A stretch of 64,000 bases of DNA from Fundidesulfovibrio putealis DSM 16056 (GTDB lineage Bacteria; Desulfobacterota; Desulfovibrionia; Desulfovibrionales; Desulfovibrionaceae): NCBI RefSeq assembly GCF_000429325.1, contig NZ_AUBQ01000004.1, forward strand, positions 1 to 64,000, given 5' to 3'. The translations under genes and the position numbers were made by a program. The notes below the pieces were generated by a model. The model did no database searches. It had not been told where the DNA came from and saw only the letters and a program-made list of their open reading frames with translations. This document shows positions 44,852-53,607 of this stretch, piece by piece. Numbering within the stretch: the first letter of the stretch is position 1; every line of letters begins with the position of its first letter.

Positions 44852-46036
44852 CTAACCATTGCCGCTCCCGTCCTTGCCCTCGGGGTTGGCACCGTCGGCA
44901 AGCCCAAGGTTTCGCATCTTCATTTCCTGGAGCCTTGAGTTCAGAGCGGCACCAAAGCGTTCGCCGTGGGAGAGCTTCCCACCCTCGGCCTTGGCCTGCT
45001 TATGCGCCTGCCAGAGAGAACCAGCCATGTGACCGACCTTGCCCAGGCCTGTAGCGCCATCCATGTGGGCCATCTGTGCAGCCTTGCGAGTGGCTTCGAT
45101 GCCCCGCCCGCTGCCCATCGCAGCCCCCACTGCGCCACCGACTGCGGCAGCAGCACCTGCAACAGTTGTGGTGACGGCTTGGCCCAATGCAGCGCCGCTA
45201 CTGACGTGAGAGCCGTGAATGATACCGGCGCAGACATCTGGAATGCTCTTGACCAGAGCCAAGAGAATGATTGAGGCAGCAATCGCGACAAAGAAATCTT
45301 GTATATCTCCGTTGTCAACTGATAAATCCTGAATAAACTGCAGGCCCAATCCCATTACAAGCTGTAAGACGTAAAGTTTGAACGCCACAGAAAGAACATA
45401 TTTCATTACACTGATAGCGTACTCTTTGAGAATCACCGCGCCTCCAAGACCCAGCAAGATTATGCTGGCATTCATGGCAACAAGCGCCTCACACTTCACA
45501 AGTACCAGCTGAGCCGTCATAAGCGAGGAAGCTATCAGTATTATTATGCCACAAATCAGGTATGCGATTGTCTTCACATCAAAATCCAACTTGTCAAAAA
45601 TAACACTTGTGATTTTAATGCCTGCAATCAGTGGATCAGTTGAATTGAACTTGCCAGCACCCAAATCCTCTGCAATCCCTCCCAGTCCGCGAATGATGTT
45701 CCAGGACCACTCTTGATAATTGACAATTACGGAAGCAACAAACGAGCAAAACAGCAACGTTGACACGAACTGACCAATCACATCACCAAGCTTGTCCCTA
45801 TTTAACGCCGCTTTGACACCAAAAAGCACAACCGTTAGTGTTGTAGATAATTTGAACAATCTCAGGGCGTATCCCTGTAACGTATTGCTCCACGCGTCTG
45901 TTTTTGTTTGAAACTCTCCAATAATTTTTGGAATCACACTTTCGACAGCAGCTTGTGATTCTTCAGGAAACAGTGCTGATAAAAAACAAATACAAATGAG
46001 TGACAAAGCAATGAAAAGAATATTTTGCATTTTCAT
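44852..46036 (-). CDS. trbL: Type IV secretion polytopic protein TrbL/VirB6
   Basis: A 394-residue membrane protein. A signal-like segment (ILFIALSLICICFLSALF), a helix around 70 (STTLTVVLFGVKAAL), repeated hydrophobic helices (IAYLICGIIILIASSLMTAQLVLV, NASIILLGLGGAVILKEY, FFVAIAASIILLALVKSIPDVCAGII) and a Gly/Ala-rich then charged C-terminal tail match TrbL/VirB6. It forms the inner-membrane channel part. The gene is AT-rich in its N-terminal two thirds and GC-rich in the tail. Confidence 0.92.
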   Translation of the reverse strand: MKMQNILFIALSLICICFLSALFPEESQAAVESVIPKIIGEFQTKTDAWSNTLQGYALRLFKLSTTLTVVLFGVKAALNRDKLGDVIGQFVSTLLFCSFVASVIVNYQEWSWNIIRGLGGIAEDLGAGKFNSTDPLIAGIKITSVIFDKLDFDVKTIAYLICGIIILIASSLMTAQLVLVKCEALVAMNASIILLGLGGAVILKEYAISVMKYVLSVAFKLYVLQLVMGLGLQFIQDLSVDNGDIQDFFVAIAASIILLALVKSIPDVCAGIIHGSHVSSGAALGQAVTTTVAGAAAAVGGAVGAAMGSGRGIEATRKAAQMAHMDGATGLGKVGHMAGSLWQAHKQAKAEGGKLSHGERFGAALNSRLQEMKMRNLGLADGANPEGKDGSGNG

Positions 46037-46250
46037 GATTGCACTTTTGCCATTTTATATGTTGTCAGGCTGCGATTCAGGCAAATCGCGTCTTGAAACT
46101 GAAAAGGCACAGCCGGAGGCTGAAAAACCAAAGAAAGATGCCGAGAATGACGCGGCGCAAAAGAAATGGGTCAAAGATACCTCTGAAGGCCTGAAGTCCA
46201 CGGCCGACAAACTGAAGGAAGCGAGTCGCAAGAATCCCGATCCCTTCTGA
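46011..46250 (+). CDS. Small lipoprotein at the trbK position, opposite strand (candidate entry exclusion)
   Basis: A 79-residue protein with a convincing lipoprotein signal: basic MKRIF, hydrophobic core, lipobox YMLSGC, then a highly charged helical tail (RLETEKAQPEAEKPKKDAE, WVKDTSEGLKSTADKLKEA). It fills the gap between trbJ and trbL, where RP4-like systems encode TrbK, a small entry-exclusion lipoprotein. Here it is on the opposite strand, with its 5' end overlapping the trbL 5' end, so its expression would be separate. Ribosome-binding sequence is weak. The TrbK role is inferred from position and type. Confidence 0.6.
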   Translation: MKRIFCIFMIALLPFYMLSGCDSGKSRLETEKAQPEAEKPKKDAENDAAQKKWVKDTSEGLKSTADKLKEASRKNPDPF

Positions 46251-46253
46251 GAC

Positions 46254-47099
46254 TTAAAATGGATCATCGGGAGTACTGTTGATGATCGTTTGAAGTTTGT
46301 CGGTTGCCAAAACTGACTTCCACGCCTCTTCCTGCATCTGCTTTTCCTTCTCGTTCTTCATGTCCCTTTGGACTGAGGACTGAACAGACAGGGCGAGAAG
46401 CTGCCGCAGGCGCTGGGACTCCCTGAGCTGCAAGGATGCAATCTGGTTCCCGGCTTCCAAGGCTTTCATTTGACCGTCCGGGGTCGTCAAAAGGTCGTTC
46501 AACTGGCTGTCCAGTTCAGCGGCCTTTTGTTCGATTTCGTTGATCTGGCTGCCGGACTCCTGGAACGCCGCCTCCTGCGCCTGCTCATTCTGGGCTTCGA
46601 TCTCAGAGCGCATGCGCTGGAATGCCGCTTCAGACTCCATGCGTTCCTCTTCGGTCATGGCCTTTCCCTCTTCTGCCGATGAAGACTTGAAGAGGCCGCT
46701 GATTGTCCCACGACTCTTGTACACTTCCCTGAAAATCTGACTCAGCGCCTGTGCATCGCCACGATTCACGTTGAGCACTCGCGTCAGAGAGGATAGCTGG
46801 CTGAATGTTCCCTGCATCATACCGCGCATTTGGCCTGGAAGACTCATTGTGTTCCTGACCATGTTTTCATATTTCTTGATTCCTTGCTGAACCATTTCAA
46901 TCTGTTGCTCCGTCTGCTTGATTGCTTCGCTTACCTGCTTGTATGCTTCCTGGAGCTTTTCAATGTTTGTGATCCTGTCCAATGCCTGCGTGAACTGCTC
47001 GCTACAGTTTGTGCACCACACGGCATATTGCGCATTGGAAGCATTGCAAAAGACAAGCGAAATAACTAAAAATACGGCGAATACGAGCAACATTTTCAT
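46254..47099 (-). CDS. trbJ: Type IV secretion pilus-tip protein TrbJ/VirB5
   Basis: A 281-residue exported protein: signal peptide MKMLLVFAVFLVISLVFCNASNA, the CxxC-like WCTNCSEQ, and long helical stretches (LQEAYKQVSEAIKQTEQQIEMVQQGIKKYENM; ESGSQINEIEQKAAELDSQL). Matches TrbJ/VirB5. ATG 47099 overlaps the trbE stop (ATGA). Composition is more AT-rich than most of the train. Confidence 0.88.
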   Translation of the reverse strand: MKMLLVFAVFLVISLVFCNASNAQYAVWCTNCSEQFTQALDRITNIEKLQEAYKQVSEAIKQTEQQIEMVQQGIKKYENMVRNTMSLPGQMRGMMQGTFSQLSSLTRVLNVNRGDAQALSQIFREVYKSRGTISGLFKSSSAEEGKAMTEEERMESEAAFQRMRSEIEAQNEQAQEAAFQESGSQINEIEQKAAELDSQLNDLLTTPDGQMKALEAGNQIASLQLRESQRLRQLLALSVQSSVQRDMKNEKEKQMQEEAWKSVLATDKLQTIINSTPDDPF

Positions 47100-49513
47100 G
47101 CCGCCATTCCTCCTCGCTCATTGAGCCACACGTCTGTCCATCCAGCTCCATGAATGGATTGAAGTTCCTTGATTCTGGAGATGCTTTCCTTGTCGCTGAC
47201 GCCAAGGAAACAAAGTGAGTTTCGCTGCAACGCCAACTGTACGAGTTGCCTTCCGTTTGGCGTAACAACGTAGTAGTCCCGCTTCGGCGTTGCCGAAGCG
47301 ATGATTTCGACCTGGCGGCTGTTGAGGCCCATGCCCCGGTACAATTCAGCCTGCACTTCCTGCCTGGCCGTGATGTTCGGGAGGAAGATCTTGGTCTGGC
47401 AGGACTCGACCAGCACATCCATTATGCCGGAGGCCTTCGCGTCGGAAAGACTTTGCGTGGCCATCACCACGGAGCAGTTCGCCTTGCGGAGCACCTTCAG
47501 CCATTCGCGGATTTTCGCGCGGAAAACGTGATGGGCCAGCATCAGCCAGGCCTCATCCAAGAGCAGCAAGGTCGGCTGGCCGTGCAGGGAGCGCTCAATG
47601 CGTCGGAAGATGTAGAGGAGCACGGGGATCAAGTTCTTGTCCCCGAGATTCATGAGCTCTTCGATCTCGAAGACCAGGAATGACGCGATTCCCAGGTTGT
47701 CGGTCTCGGCATCAAGGAGCTGCCCCATGGCCCCGTCCCTCGTGTAATGCTGCAAGCCCTCCCGGATGGTGTGGTCCTGGACCATGTTTACGAAGTGGGT
47801 CAGGCTGCGCATATTGCGCGGATTGCTACGCAGCAGTGACATGGCCGCGTGAATCGCGTTCCGGTAGCCTGGACCGACGGCAACGCCCTGAAGCTCCAGG
47901 AGGGTGGCCACCCATTCTTCCGCCCAGGCCATGTCAGACGGATCGTCGATGTTTTGAAGGGGCGCGAATGCCAGTCCGGTTCCCCGGCCGAGTTCGTGGT
48001 GCGTGCCTCCAACGGCGGCGCATAGGGCATACATGGACATGCCCTTGTCGAAGGCGAAGACTTGAGCCCGCTCATAGCGCCTGAACTGCGCGGCGATCAG
48101 TGCCAGCAGGGTGGACTTGCCTGCTCCGATGGGGCCGAAGATCAAGGAATGGCCGACGTCCCCCACATGCAGGTTGAACCAGGTCGGCGTGGACCCCTGC
48201 GTAGTGCAGACCATGAGCGCTGGGGAGCGAGGCGGATAGAACGGGCAGGGACAATGCTTCTCGCCGACCCAGACGCTGGACAGAGGCAGCAGATCGGCCA
48301 GGTTGAGGGTGTTGACCAGCGGTCGCCGGATGTTGGCGAACCAGTTGCCCGGGAGCGATCCCAGCCAGGCCTCCAGGGCGTTGATCGTTTCGATCCGGCA
48401 CCCGAACCCCAGGGAGAGGAGTTCACGGCGCAGCTCGCGTGCCCACTCCTGGAGGTTCTCCCGGTCCGGGTCCATCAGGATGATGTTGGAGGTCAGGTAG
48501 CCCGCTCCCACATAGCCGCTTTGCACTTCGGAGAGGGCTTCCTCGGCGTCCTCAACCATGGCCACGGCGTCACGGTTGGCCCGGGCGTTGGCCGTGTTGT
48601 TGAAGAGCTTGTCGAAGAACTTGAAAATGCCTTGTTGCCAGCCCTTGCGGTAGGAGTTGATTTCCTTCTGGGCATCGTACTGATCCAGGCAGATGAACCT
48701 GGTCGAGAAGCGATACTGGAGCTGGAGGCCGTCCAACACCGACAGCATGGTTGGCCAACTCTCTTGTGGCAGGCCGTCGAGCCCAAGGACTGCCAACTCC
48801 TGGCCTCCGATCCGGGGCGTCAGTCCGCCGACCACATCTTCAGAGCCGATCAGGGCATCAAGATACATGGGCGTCCGAGGCACGCGCACGGGGTGATCGA
48901 TCCCGGTGGCGCAGAGCTGGAGATGGGTGAGCAGATCGCTGTAAACGGCCCGTGCTCCTCCCTCATCCTCGATCGTGTACTCTTCCAGGCGGCGGAGGCG
49001 CAGCACGGCCGAGAGCGCGTCCTCGAATTCCATGAGGGTGTTGCGGAAGGAACCGAGGGCGCGCTCTAACGAACTGGAGAGGGTTGAGCCCGTTTTGGTG
49101 GAGGATGAGAGCTTGTCAGCTCCCAGGTCCGGCCTGAAGGCCAGTGTGACGACGGTGCGGGAGCGGAAGACGTCGCCATCAAAAAAGGCCCGGCGCTCCT
49201 CGTCAATGAGCCTCGTGACGGGATCGGAGAAATGGCTATCCTCACGCGGGGCATAAGCCTGGTAGCGGCTGCGCACCGCGTCCACGTGCAGCATCCAACC
49301 CGTGCCCAGCAGCTTGACCGCGTTGTTGAACTGCGCCGACACGAAGGCCAGTTCGTCGGCCGTGCTGGATGCCGTATCCTGTCCCTGTGCAGCGAATCCG
49401 GCTAAGAATGTTCCATCCTTGCACAGGACGATACCCGGGGCGACGAGGGCGGCGTAGGGCAGGAGGTCGGAGACGCCCCGCGCGCGGGATCGGAAATCAC
49501 GGAGCGCAAGCAT
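47096..49513 (-). CDS. trbE: Type IV secretion ATPase TrbE/VirB4
   Basis: An 805-residue ATPase with the CagE_TrbE_VirB domain first (LRDFRSRARGVSDLLPYAALV, VLDGLQLQYRFSTRFICLDQYDA) and the ATPase domain with HSLIFGPIGAGKSTLLALIA (Walker A near 430), TLLLLDEAWLML (Walker B) and CSVVMATQSLSDA. It energises pilus biogenesis and substrate transport. ATG 49513 is preceded by GGAG and overlaps the trbD stop (TGATG). Confidence 0.95.
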   Translation of the reverse strand: MLALRDFRSRARGVSDLLPYAALVAPGIVLCKDGTFLAGFAAQGQDTASSTADELAFVSAQFNNAVKLLGTGWMLHVDAVRSRYQAYAPREDSHFSDPVTRLIDEERRAFFDGDVFRSRTVVTLAFRPDLGADKLSSSTKTGSTLSSSLERALGSFRNTLMEFEDALSAVLRLRRLEEYTIEDEGGARAVYSDLLTHLQLCATGIDHPVRVPRTPMYLDALIGSEDVVGGLTPRIGGQELAVLGLDGLPQESWPTMLSVLDGLQLQYRFSTRFICLDQYDAQKEINSYRKGWQQGIFKFFDKLFNNTANARANRDAVAMVEDAEEALSEVQSGYVGAGYLTSNIILMDPDRENLQEWARELRRELLSLGFGCRIETINALEAWLGSLPGNWFANIRRPLVNTLNLADLLPLSSVWVGEKHCPCPFYPPRSPALMVCTTQGSTPTWFNLHVGDVGHSLIFGPIGAGKSTLLALIAAQFRRYERAQVFAFDKGMSMYALCAAVGGTHHELGRGTGLAFAPLQNIDDPSDMAWAEEWVATLLELQGVAVGPGYRNAIHAAMSLLRSNPRNMRSLTHFVNMVQDHTIREGLQHYTRDGAMGQLLDAETDNLGIASFLVFEIEELMNLGDKNLIPVLLYIFRRIERSLHGQPTLLLLDEAWLMLAHHVFRAKIREWLKVLRKANCSVVMATQSLSDAKASGIMDVLVESCQTKIFLPNITARQEVQAELYRGMGLNSRQVEIIASATPKRDYYVVTPNGRQLVQLALQRNSLCFLGVSDKESISRIKELQSIHGAGWTDVWLNERGGMAA

Positions 49514-49788
49514 CAGGTTCTCCAGATGCCGGACTTGGCCGGGTAGTAGAGCTGCTGCTTGAGGTGGCGCATCCAGACACGAACCATCAGGGGATCGGCC
49601 TTGCCCATCCGGCGCGCGACAAGCATCCCACCGCCATAGATCAGGACGGCGGTGACTCCCGCGACCCACGTCATGCCGCCGAATCCCACCACGAAGGCCA
49701 GGAGTCCGATACTCAATGCCAGTTCGCGTTCGGCCCCCATGATGTGGTTGTGCCGGTGGAGCGACCTACGGACGGGAAGCGTTCTCAC
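49513..49788 (-). CDS. trbD: Type IV secretion protein TrbD/VirB3
   Basis: A 91-residue protein starting at GTG 49788 within the trbC stop (GTGA). RTLPVRRSLHRHNHIMGAERELALSIGLLAFVVGF matches the TrbD N terminus and first membrane hairpin; LVARRMGKADPLMVRVWMRH is the typical end before the TrbE domain. Confidence 0.9.
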   Translation of the reverse strand: MRTLPVRRSLHRHNHIMGAERELALSIGLLAFVVGFGGMTWVAGVTAVLIYGGGMLVARRMGKADPLMVRVWMRHLKQQLYYPAKSGIWRT

Positions 49789-50099
49789 AGCACGGCCCCG
49801 CTGAACGAGAAGAGGCTGTCCACGATGCCGGTGGCAAAAGCGATGAAGCAGATGGCGAAGACCACGTTGAGGAGCAGCTTCACACCGCCAGCGATGTCCT
49901 CCTTGTTGAAGATGTAGACCAGGCCCACGATGGCCATGCCCGCGATGGCGATCCATCGCCCGGCAGGCCCCGTGATGGTCCCCACAACCTTCTCCAGAGG
50001 ACTGGAAAATTCCGATATGCCACCGGAGGCCAAGACCTCGGAGCAATTCGCAAGGGATAAAACTATAACGCCATACAAAATGAAGGCTAAGCGACACAT
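49785..50099 (-). CDS. trbC: Type IV secretion pilin TrbC/VirB2
   Basis: A 104-residue pilin precursor: signal segment LAFILYGVIVLSLANCSEVLA, a short loop, two membrane helices (WIAIAGMAIVGLVYIF and LLLNVVFAICFIAFATGIV). It is the substrate expected for the TraF peptidase downstream. The trbB TAA overlaps its ATG. Confidence 0.9.
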   Translation of the reverse strand: MCRLAFILYGVIVLSLANCSEVLASGGISEFSSPLEKVVGTITGPAGRWIAIAGMAIVGLVYIFNKEDIAGGVKLLLNVVFAICFIAFATGIVDSLFSFSGAVL

Positions 50100-51115
50100 T
50101 ATGCTGCCTCTCCTTGTGAAATGAACTCTTGCTGCCATTCCCGTTCTTGAGACTCATTCGCCTTGTTGAAGACATACTCAACAGAGTATTGATTGTTCTC
50201 ACTGTCATGCCCATGCACGTAAGCCATTTGTGAAACCTCACGACCCCGAGGTGTTTTCTCGATGAATGCGATGACGTTGATGGCCCGGCCGATCAGCCGA
50301 TGCATAGGAGCCTGGATGCGCTCGGCAACGAGGTCCTCCAGCCTGCCCAGCGCATCGCGGGCGCTGTCCGCGTGAATCGTGGCGATGCCGCCGGGGTGGC
50401 CGGTGTTCCAGGCCTTGAGCAGCTCCAGGGCCGCGCCGTCGCGCACCTCCCCGACAATGATCCTGTCCGGGCGGTAACGCATGGTCACGGTGGTCAGGCG
50501 CTGGAAACCCACTGAGTCCGAGGTGCGGAACATGACGCGGTTTGGGCTGGACACTTGCAGCTCGCTGGTGTCCTCCATGGTGATGATGCGATCGTGCGGA
50601 CACAGCCGTGAAAGGGTTTCGATCAGGGCGTTGACCAGCGTGGTCTTGCCCGAGCCGGTTCCTCCTGCCACCAGGATGTTCGCCTTGTTGAGGATGGCAG
50701 CCTGAAGGAAGGCGAGGCCTTTTGGGCGAAGAATACCCCTCGCGGCATAGTCTTCGAGCGTGAAAATGGTGCTGGGTTTCTTCCGGATGACGAACGAGGG
50801 GCCGTCTGGCGCGATGGGGCAATCCGTGCCCTCGAACCGGCTGCCGTCCAGAGGCAGCTCTCCTTCAACGATGGGGTTCTCGCGAGTAATGGTGGTGCCT
50901 AGCGCCGAAGCCACCAGGGAGACGACCCGGCGTCCCTCATCGGGAGACAGCCTGCCCGCCTGGAACATGGGCTCGCCGAAGCGTTCGAGCCACAGCGTCC
51001 CGCACGGGTTCAACATGATCTCCTGGACCTCGGGATCACGGAGGGCATCCATCACAACAGGCCCCAACGCCAGCTCCAGGCTCCGGTTCAGGCGGTCGTT
51101 TGGTTCGCTCACCAC
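50099..51115 (-). CDS. trbB: Type IV secretion ATPase TrbB/VirB11
   Basis: A 338-residue hexameric ATPase: [19 protein letters not shown] (Walker A), [14 protein letters not shown] (Asp box), [39 protein letters not shown] (Walker B and His box; cited in part). It starts with GTG GTG overlapping the traM stop. It drives pilus assembly and DNA transfer with TrbE and TraG. Confidence 0.95.
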   Translation of the reverse strand: MVSEPNDRLNRSLELALGPVVMDALRDPEVQEIMLNPCGTLWLERFGEPMFQAGRLSPDEGRRVVSLVASALGTTITRENPIVEGELPLDGSRFEGTDCPIAPDGPSFVIRKKPSTIFTLEDYAARGILRPKGLAFLQAAILNKANILVAGGTGSGKTTLVNALIETLSRLCPHDRIITMEDTSELQVSSPNRVMFRTSDSVGFQRLTTVTMRYRPDRIIVGEVRDGAALELLKAWNTGHPGGIATIHADSARDALGRLEDLVAERIQAPMHRLIGRAINVIAFIEKTPRGREVSQMAYVHGHDSENNQYSVEYVFNKANESQEREWQQEFISQGEAA

Positions 51116-51582
51116 ATCCCCCGCCAGACGAACACGGCCACGTTGACGGCCGCAGATATCGCAGTGATTGCGGCCAGCCAGACCATATTGTTCTGGAAGG
51201 AGGCCATGTCCTTCCTGTGTCCTTGAAGGTGCTCCTGGATGACCCCAATGGAAGAGGCAGAGAGCCCCTTGGTGACGGCTTCGGCGGCCTGTTTGGCTGC
51301 ATCAAGGTGTTGAGCGCCCGCTTCCCCGAGAAATGCTGTCAGGGCATCGTTGTGACGCTTGAGGAGATTCTCGTATTCGTTCAGGAAGGCGTTGTGGAGC
51401 GTAACAAGCATCAAGATGGGATCGTCAACTTCCACGACTACGCCATGTTTCTGGGCTAGCAGGGTGCGGATGGATTCAAAATCAAGACCGATCCCATCGT
51501 GAATTTGCGGTGATGTTTTGTTTGTTTGAGAATCTTCTGTTGATACGGAACCCGAAGTCGTTGATATGGTTTCGCCACGCAT
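51109..51582 (-). CDS. traM: Conjugal transfer protein TraM
   Basis: A 157-residue protein with a conserved helical region (VDDPILMLVTLHNAFLNEYENLLKRH, AVTKGLSASSIGVIQEHLQG) and a C-terminal membrane helix (MVWLAAITAISAAVNVAVFVWRG). This is the RP4 TraM pattern. The start ATG overlaps the TGA of traL (TGATG) and the end overlaps trbB. Confidence 0.85.
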   Translation of the reverse strand: MRGETISTTSGSVSTEDSQTNKTSPQIHDGIGLDFESIRTLLAQKHGVVVEVDDPILMLVTLHNAFLNEYENLLKRHNDALTAFLGEAGAQHLDAAKQAAEAVTKGLSASSIGVIQEHLQGHRKDMASFQNNMVWLAAITAISAAVNVAVFVWRGMW

Positions 51583-52319
51583 CAGCAAAGCCTTGCCTTG
51601 TCGATCTCGTTCATCACTTCGCGCCAAAATATTTTGACTCTTTGTTTGACAATTATTGACAAGCCTGAGCTTAATGCTGATTTGAAAGTCTGTCGTTTTA
51701 AATATATATTTTCTATGTCTACTCCAAATGTAGCATGTTTTCTGTGCGGAATGGAAATGACAGCATGTATATTGTGTAAAACTTCCGAATATACTTTAAA
51801 GTCTTCGAAGTATTTACCATCCTGAGTAATTTCACCAAAGTAGCTGTTGAGCCAGACGACGATCGATGTTTCCGAAAAATGAAGTGCTAGCGATTTTAGG
51901 CCGGAAAGAGTGTCCAGCATCGCTTGGCCTCCAGTGATCACTGTGTGCAATAGTACGGTATGGCCTTGATCTTCGAGTAGCTTTACGGTTTGATTTTCGA
52001 GTAGATAAGAGCAGAATGGGACAAACGATGATGCTCCGCTATCAATGATCACATGCGTGTCATGATGTTCGTCTTGAGCAAGATTGAGTATTGATTCAAT
52101 CAAAATATCAAATCGGCGTGGATCGATGTCCTCTCCGTTCATAATGTCTATTGCAGAGACATTCAGGTCTTTGTACCCGGAGAAAGTTGCATTGACAGGG
52201 TCTGCGTCAAAGCAATTGGTTCTGAATCCCTTTGCCTCAAAATATTGAGCAAGGATGGCGCAGGTTGTCGTCTTTCCAGAGCCGCCCTTCCCCTGTTGCA
52301 TGAAGTGAATTGTAGCCAT
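51582..52319 (-). CDS. traL: ParA-like conjugal transfer protein TraL
   Basis: A 245-residue deviant-Walker ATPase: MATIHFMQQGKGGSGKTTTCAILAQ, FDADPVNATFSGY and VIIDSGASSFVPF identify the MinD/ParA fold of RP4 TraL. Its role in conjugation is auxiliary and not well defined. The gene is AT-rich relative to traG or the pil genes. Confidence 0.9.
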   Translation of the reverse strand: MATIHFMQQGKGGSGKTTTCAILAQYFEAKGFRTNCFDADPVNATFSGYKDLNVSAIDIMNGEDIDPRRFDILIESILNLAQDEHHDTHVIIDSGASSFVPFCSYLLENQTVKLLEDQGHTVLLHTVITGGQAMLDTLSGLKSLALHFSETSIVVWLNSYFGEITQDGKYFEDFKVYSEVLHNIHAVISIPHRKHATFGVDIENIYLKRQTFKSALSSGLSIIVKQRVKIFWREVMNEIDKARLC

Positions 52320-52328
52320 GCTGCACTC

Positions 52329-52646
52329 TCAGATCATGTCGTTTGTTGAAGGCGATTTGTTTACTGAGAAGCTATTGCTCTGATTGTCTGTCTTGATTTG
52401 TTTTTGTATGTTTTGTGAACAACAACACGGCTGATTTTTTGTTATGCATAAATTTTGTTTGCGTGATTTTGCAAGTTGATAGCAAAGTGTGCTGTATGCC
52501 ATTGTTATCATTTTTCTCTCTCGAAGTGATTCAAAAATCTTTTTGATGTCGTGCCCGGTTTGTAGCATGGAATATATTTGATCTTTACATGCTATGAATT
52601 CAATCCTGCCCATATTGCGAGCTATTCGCTTGATCTTAAGTCCCAT
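52329..52646 (-). CDS. traK: TraK-like oriT-binding protein
   Basis: A 105-residue basic protein. ARNMGRIEFIACKDQIYSMLQTGHDIKKIFESLRER and MITMAYSTLCYQLAKS form the TraK (DUF5338) pattern of RP4, which binds oriT DNA. It begins the tra/trb train and overlaps the preceding HTH gene by 11 bases. TraJ and TraI, its usual partners at oriT, are not seen. Confidence 0.75.
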   Translation of the reverse strand: MGLKIKRIARNMGRIEFIACKDQIYSMLQTGHDIKKIFESLRERKMITMAYSTLCYQLAKSRKQNLCITKNQPCCCSQNIQKQIKTDNQSNSFSVNKSPSTNDMI

Positions 52647-52899
52647 GAGGCATCCTTGTTATGCTGCCCGGTGAGGCTTTGTGACTGTTCGTTGCTAGTG
52701 CGTAGAGGTGGACAGGCGTAGGGCCTTCAATCATTTGAATTCTCATCTGTAAGAAGCTCGCTACCCGGGGGTGCAGTTTTTCACCACGCTCAACCTTTCT
52801 TCTGATGTTCAGGTACTGCCTGTCGGTGTAGCCAAGGGCCTTGGCGACGGCGGCTTGTGTGCCAAGCAACCTGAAAAGGTGGTCAAAGACATCCTTCAT
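52636..52899 (-). CDS. Small HTH regulator at the head of the transfer train
   Basis: An 87-residue protein; LFRLLGTQAAVAKALGYTDRQYLNIRRKVERGEKLHPRV is a Cro-like helix-turn-helix. It overlaps traK's start, so it is probably the promoter-proximal gene of the transfer train and its regulator. It is transcribed away from the second regulator at 53010. The intergenic region between the two holds the AAGAATTTCTT sites. Confidence 0.7.
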   Translation of the reverse strand: MKDVFDHLFRLLGTQAAVAKALGYTDRQYLNIRRKVERGEKLHPRVASFLQMRIQMIEGPTPVHLYALATNSHKASPGSITRMPHGT

Positions 52900-52928
52900 G
52901 GTGGGGCGCTCCTCGGGGTGGGGATGGC

Positions 52929-52983
52929 AGAAATTCTTTCTTTACACAATAAGAATTTCTTACTAGACACGGAAGGAATTTCC
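52929..52983. promoter_or_regulatory. Cluster of AAGAATTTCTT-type operator motifs between divergent regulators
   Basis: Three near-palindromic motifs: AGAAATTCTTT at 52929-52939 (inverted form), ATAAGAATTTCTTA at 52949-52962, AAGGAATTTCC at 52973-52983. They lie in the 110-base gap between the two divergent regulator genes. The same motif occurs upstream of the excisionase gene. Confidence 0.6.
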
Positions 52984-53009
52984 GACGATAGCCAATGTCG
53001 GAGGGTGTC

Positions 53010-53297
53010 ATGCATAATTTCGCTGAGTTAATGGAGCGCTCCTTCGTGGAGCTCGTCGATGGGCGGGCTGACGCCCGAGGCTGGGGCAAAAGTGAATTCG
53101 CCAGCCGGGTGTGGCCCGAAACAAATCCTAAGTCGGCAGCAGTCAAGTGGGCCGCCATAAGAAGTAAGGCGTCTAATACGGGGAAGCCACAAGGAGTGTT
53201 GATTTCTGATGCTCAGCGCATGGCGGAAGTGCTAGGCGAAGACTTGACGTATCTCCTGGCCATCGCGAAGGAAAATGCAAGGAGACAAACGCTGTAA
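53010..53297 (+). CDS. Small XRE-like regulator
   Basis: A 95-residue protein with a GGAGGG ribosome site. ELVDGRADARGWGKSEFASRVWPETNPKSAAVKWAAIRSK and GVLISDAQRMAEVLGEDLTYLLAIA suggest a helix-turn-helix with an inserted loop, as in phage-type repressors. It is transcribed opposite to the transfer train, with a 63-residue protein following. Confidence 0.65.
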   Translation: MHNFAELMERSFVELVDGRADARGWGKSEFASRVWPETNPKSAAVKWAAIRSKASNTGKPQGVLISDAQRMAEVLGEDLTYLLAIAKENARRQTL

Positions 53298-53365
53298 GCA
53301 AGTGCTTGCAGCGATGCGCACAGGCACTCTCGGCAGTGGCTTTCTCAATTAATAGGAGTTGTTTT

Positions 53366-53557
53366 GTGAAGGACTGTGCAGTTCAGAAGTTTGAATCTAA
53401 AGCAGAGGACTTGCTTGCTGTTGTATTTCATATTTGCGAGTCCAATGTCGGCGCAGCTTCATGTCCACCGAAGCCATCCCATAAAGCGCTTTGTGCTGCT
53501 GCTATTGCATTGCAGGAGGCGATAAAATCCTTTTCCGCAGCTGTCCGAGCTGCTTAG
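53366..53557 (+). CDS. Small protein of unknown function
   Basis: A 63-residue protein starting at GTG 53366 with AGGAG seven bases upstream. The sequence contains cysteines (FHICESN, AASCPP) and an alanine-rich helix (KALCAAAIALQEAIKSFSAAV). No family is recognised. A hairpin terminator follows its stop. Confidence 0.55.
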   Translation: MKDCAVQKFESKAEDLLAVVFHICESNVGAASCPPKPSHKALCAAAIALQEAIKSFSAAVRAA

Positions 53558-53571
53558 GGTTATTGGTATTT

Positions 53572-53591
53572 GCCCGCCTCTGGCGGGCTTT
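53572..53591 (+). terminator. Hairpin terminator
   Basis: GCCCGCC (53572-53578) pairs with GGCGGGC (53582-53588) across a three-base loop, followed by a short TTTAA. It closes the plus-strand regulator transcript before the excisionase promoter. Confidence 0.65.
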
Positions 53592-53607
53592 AATGTGTGT
53601 CCACTGG

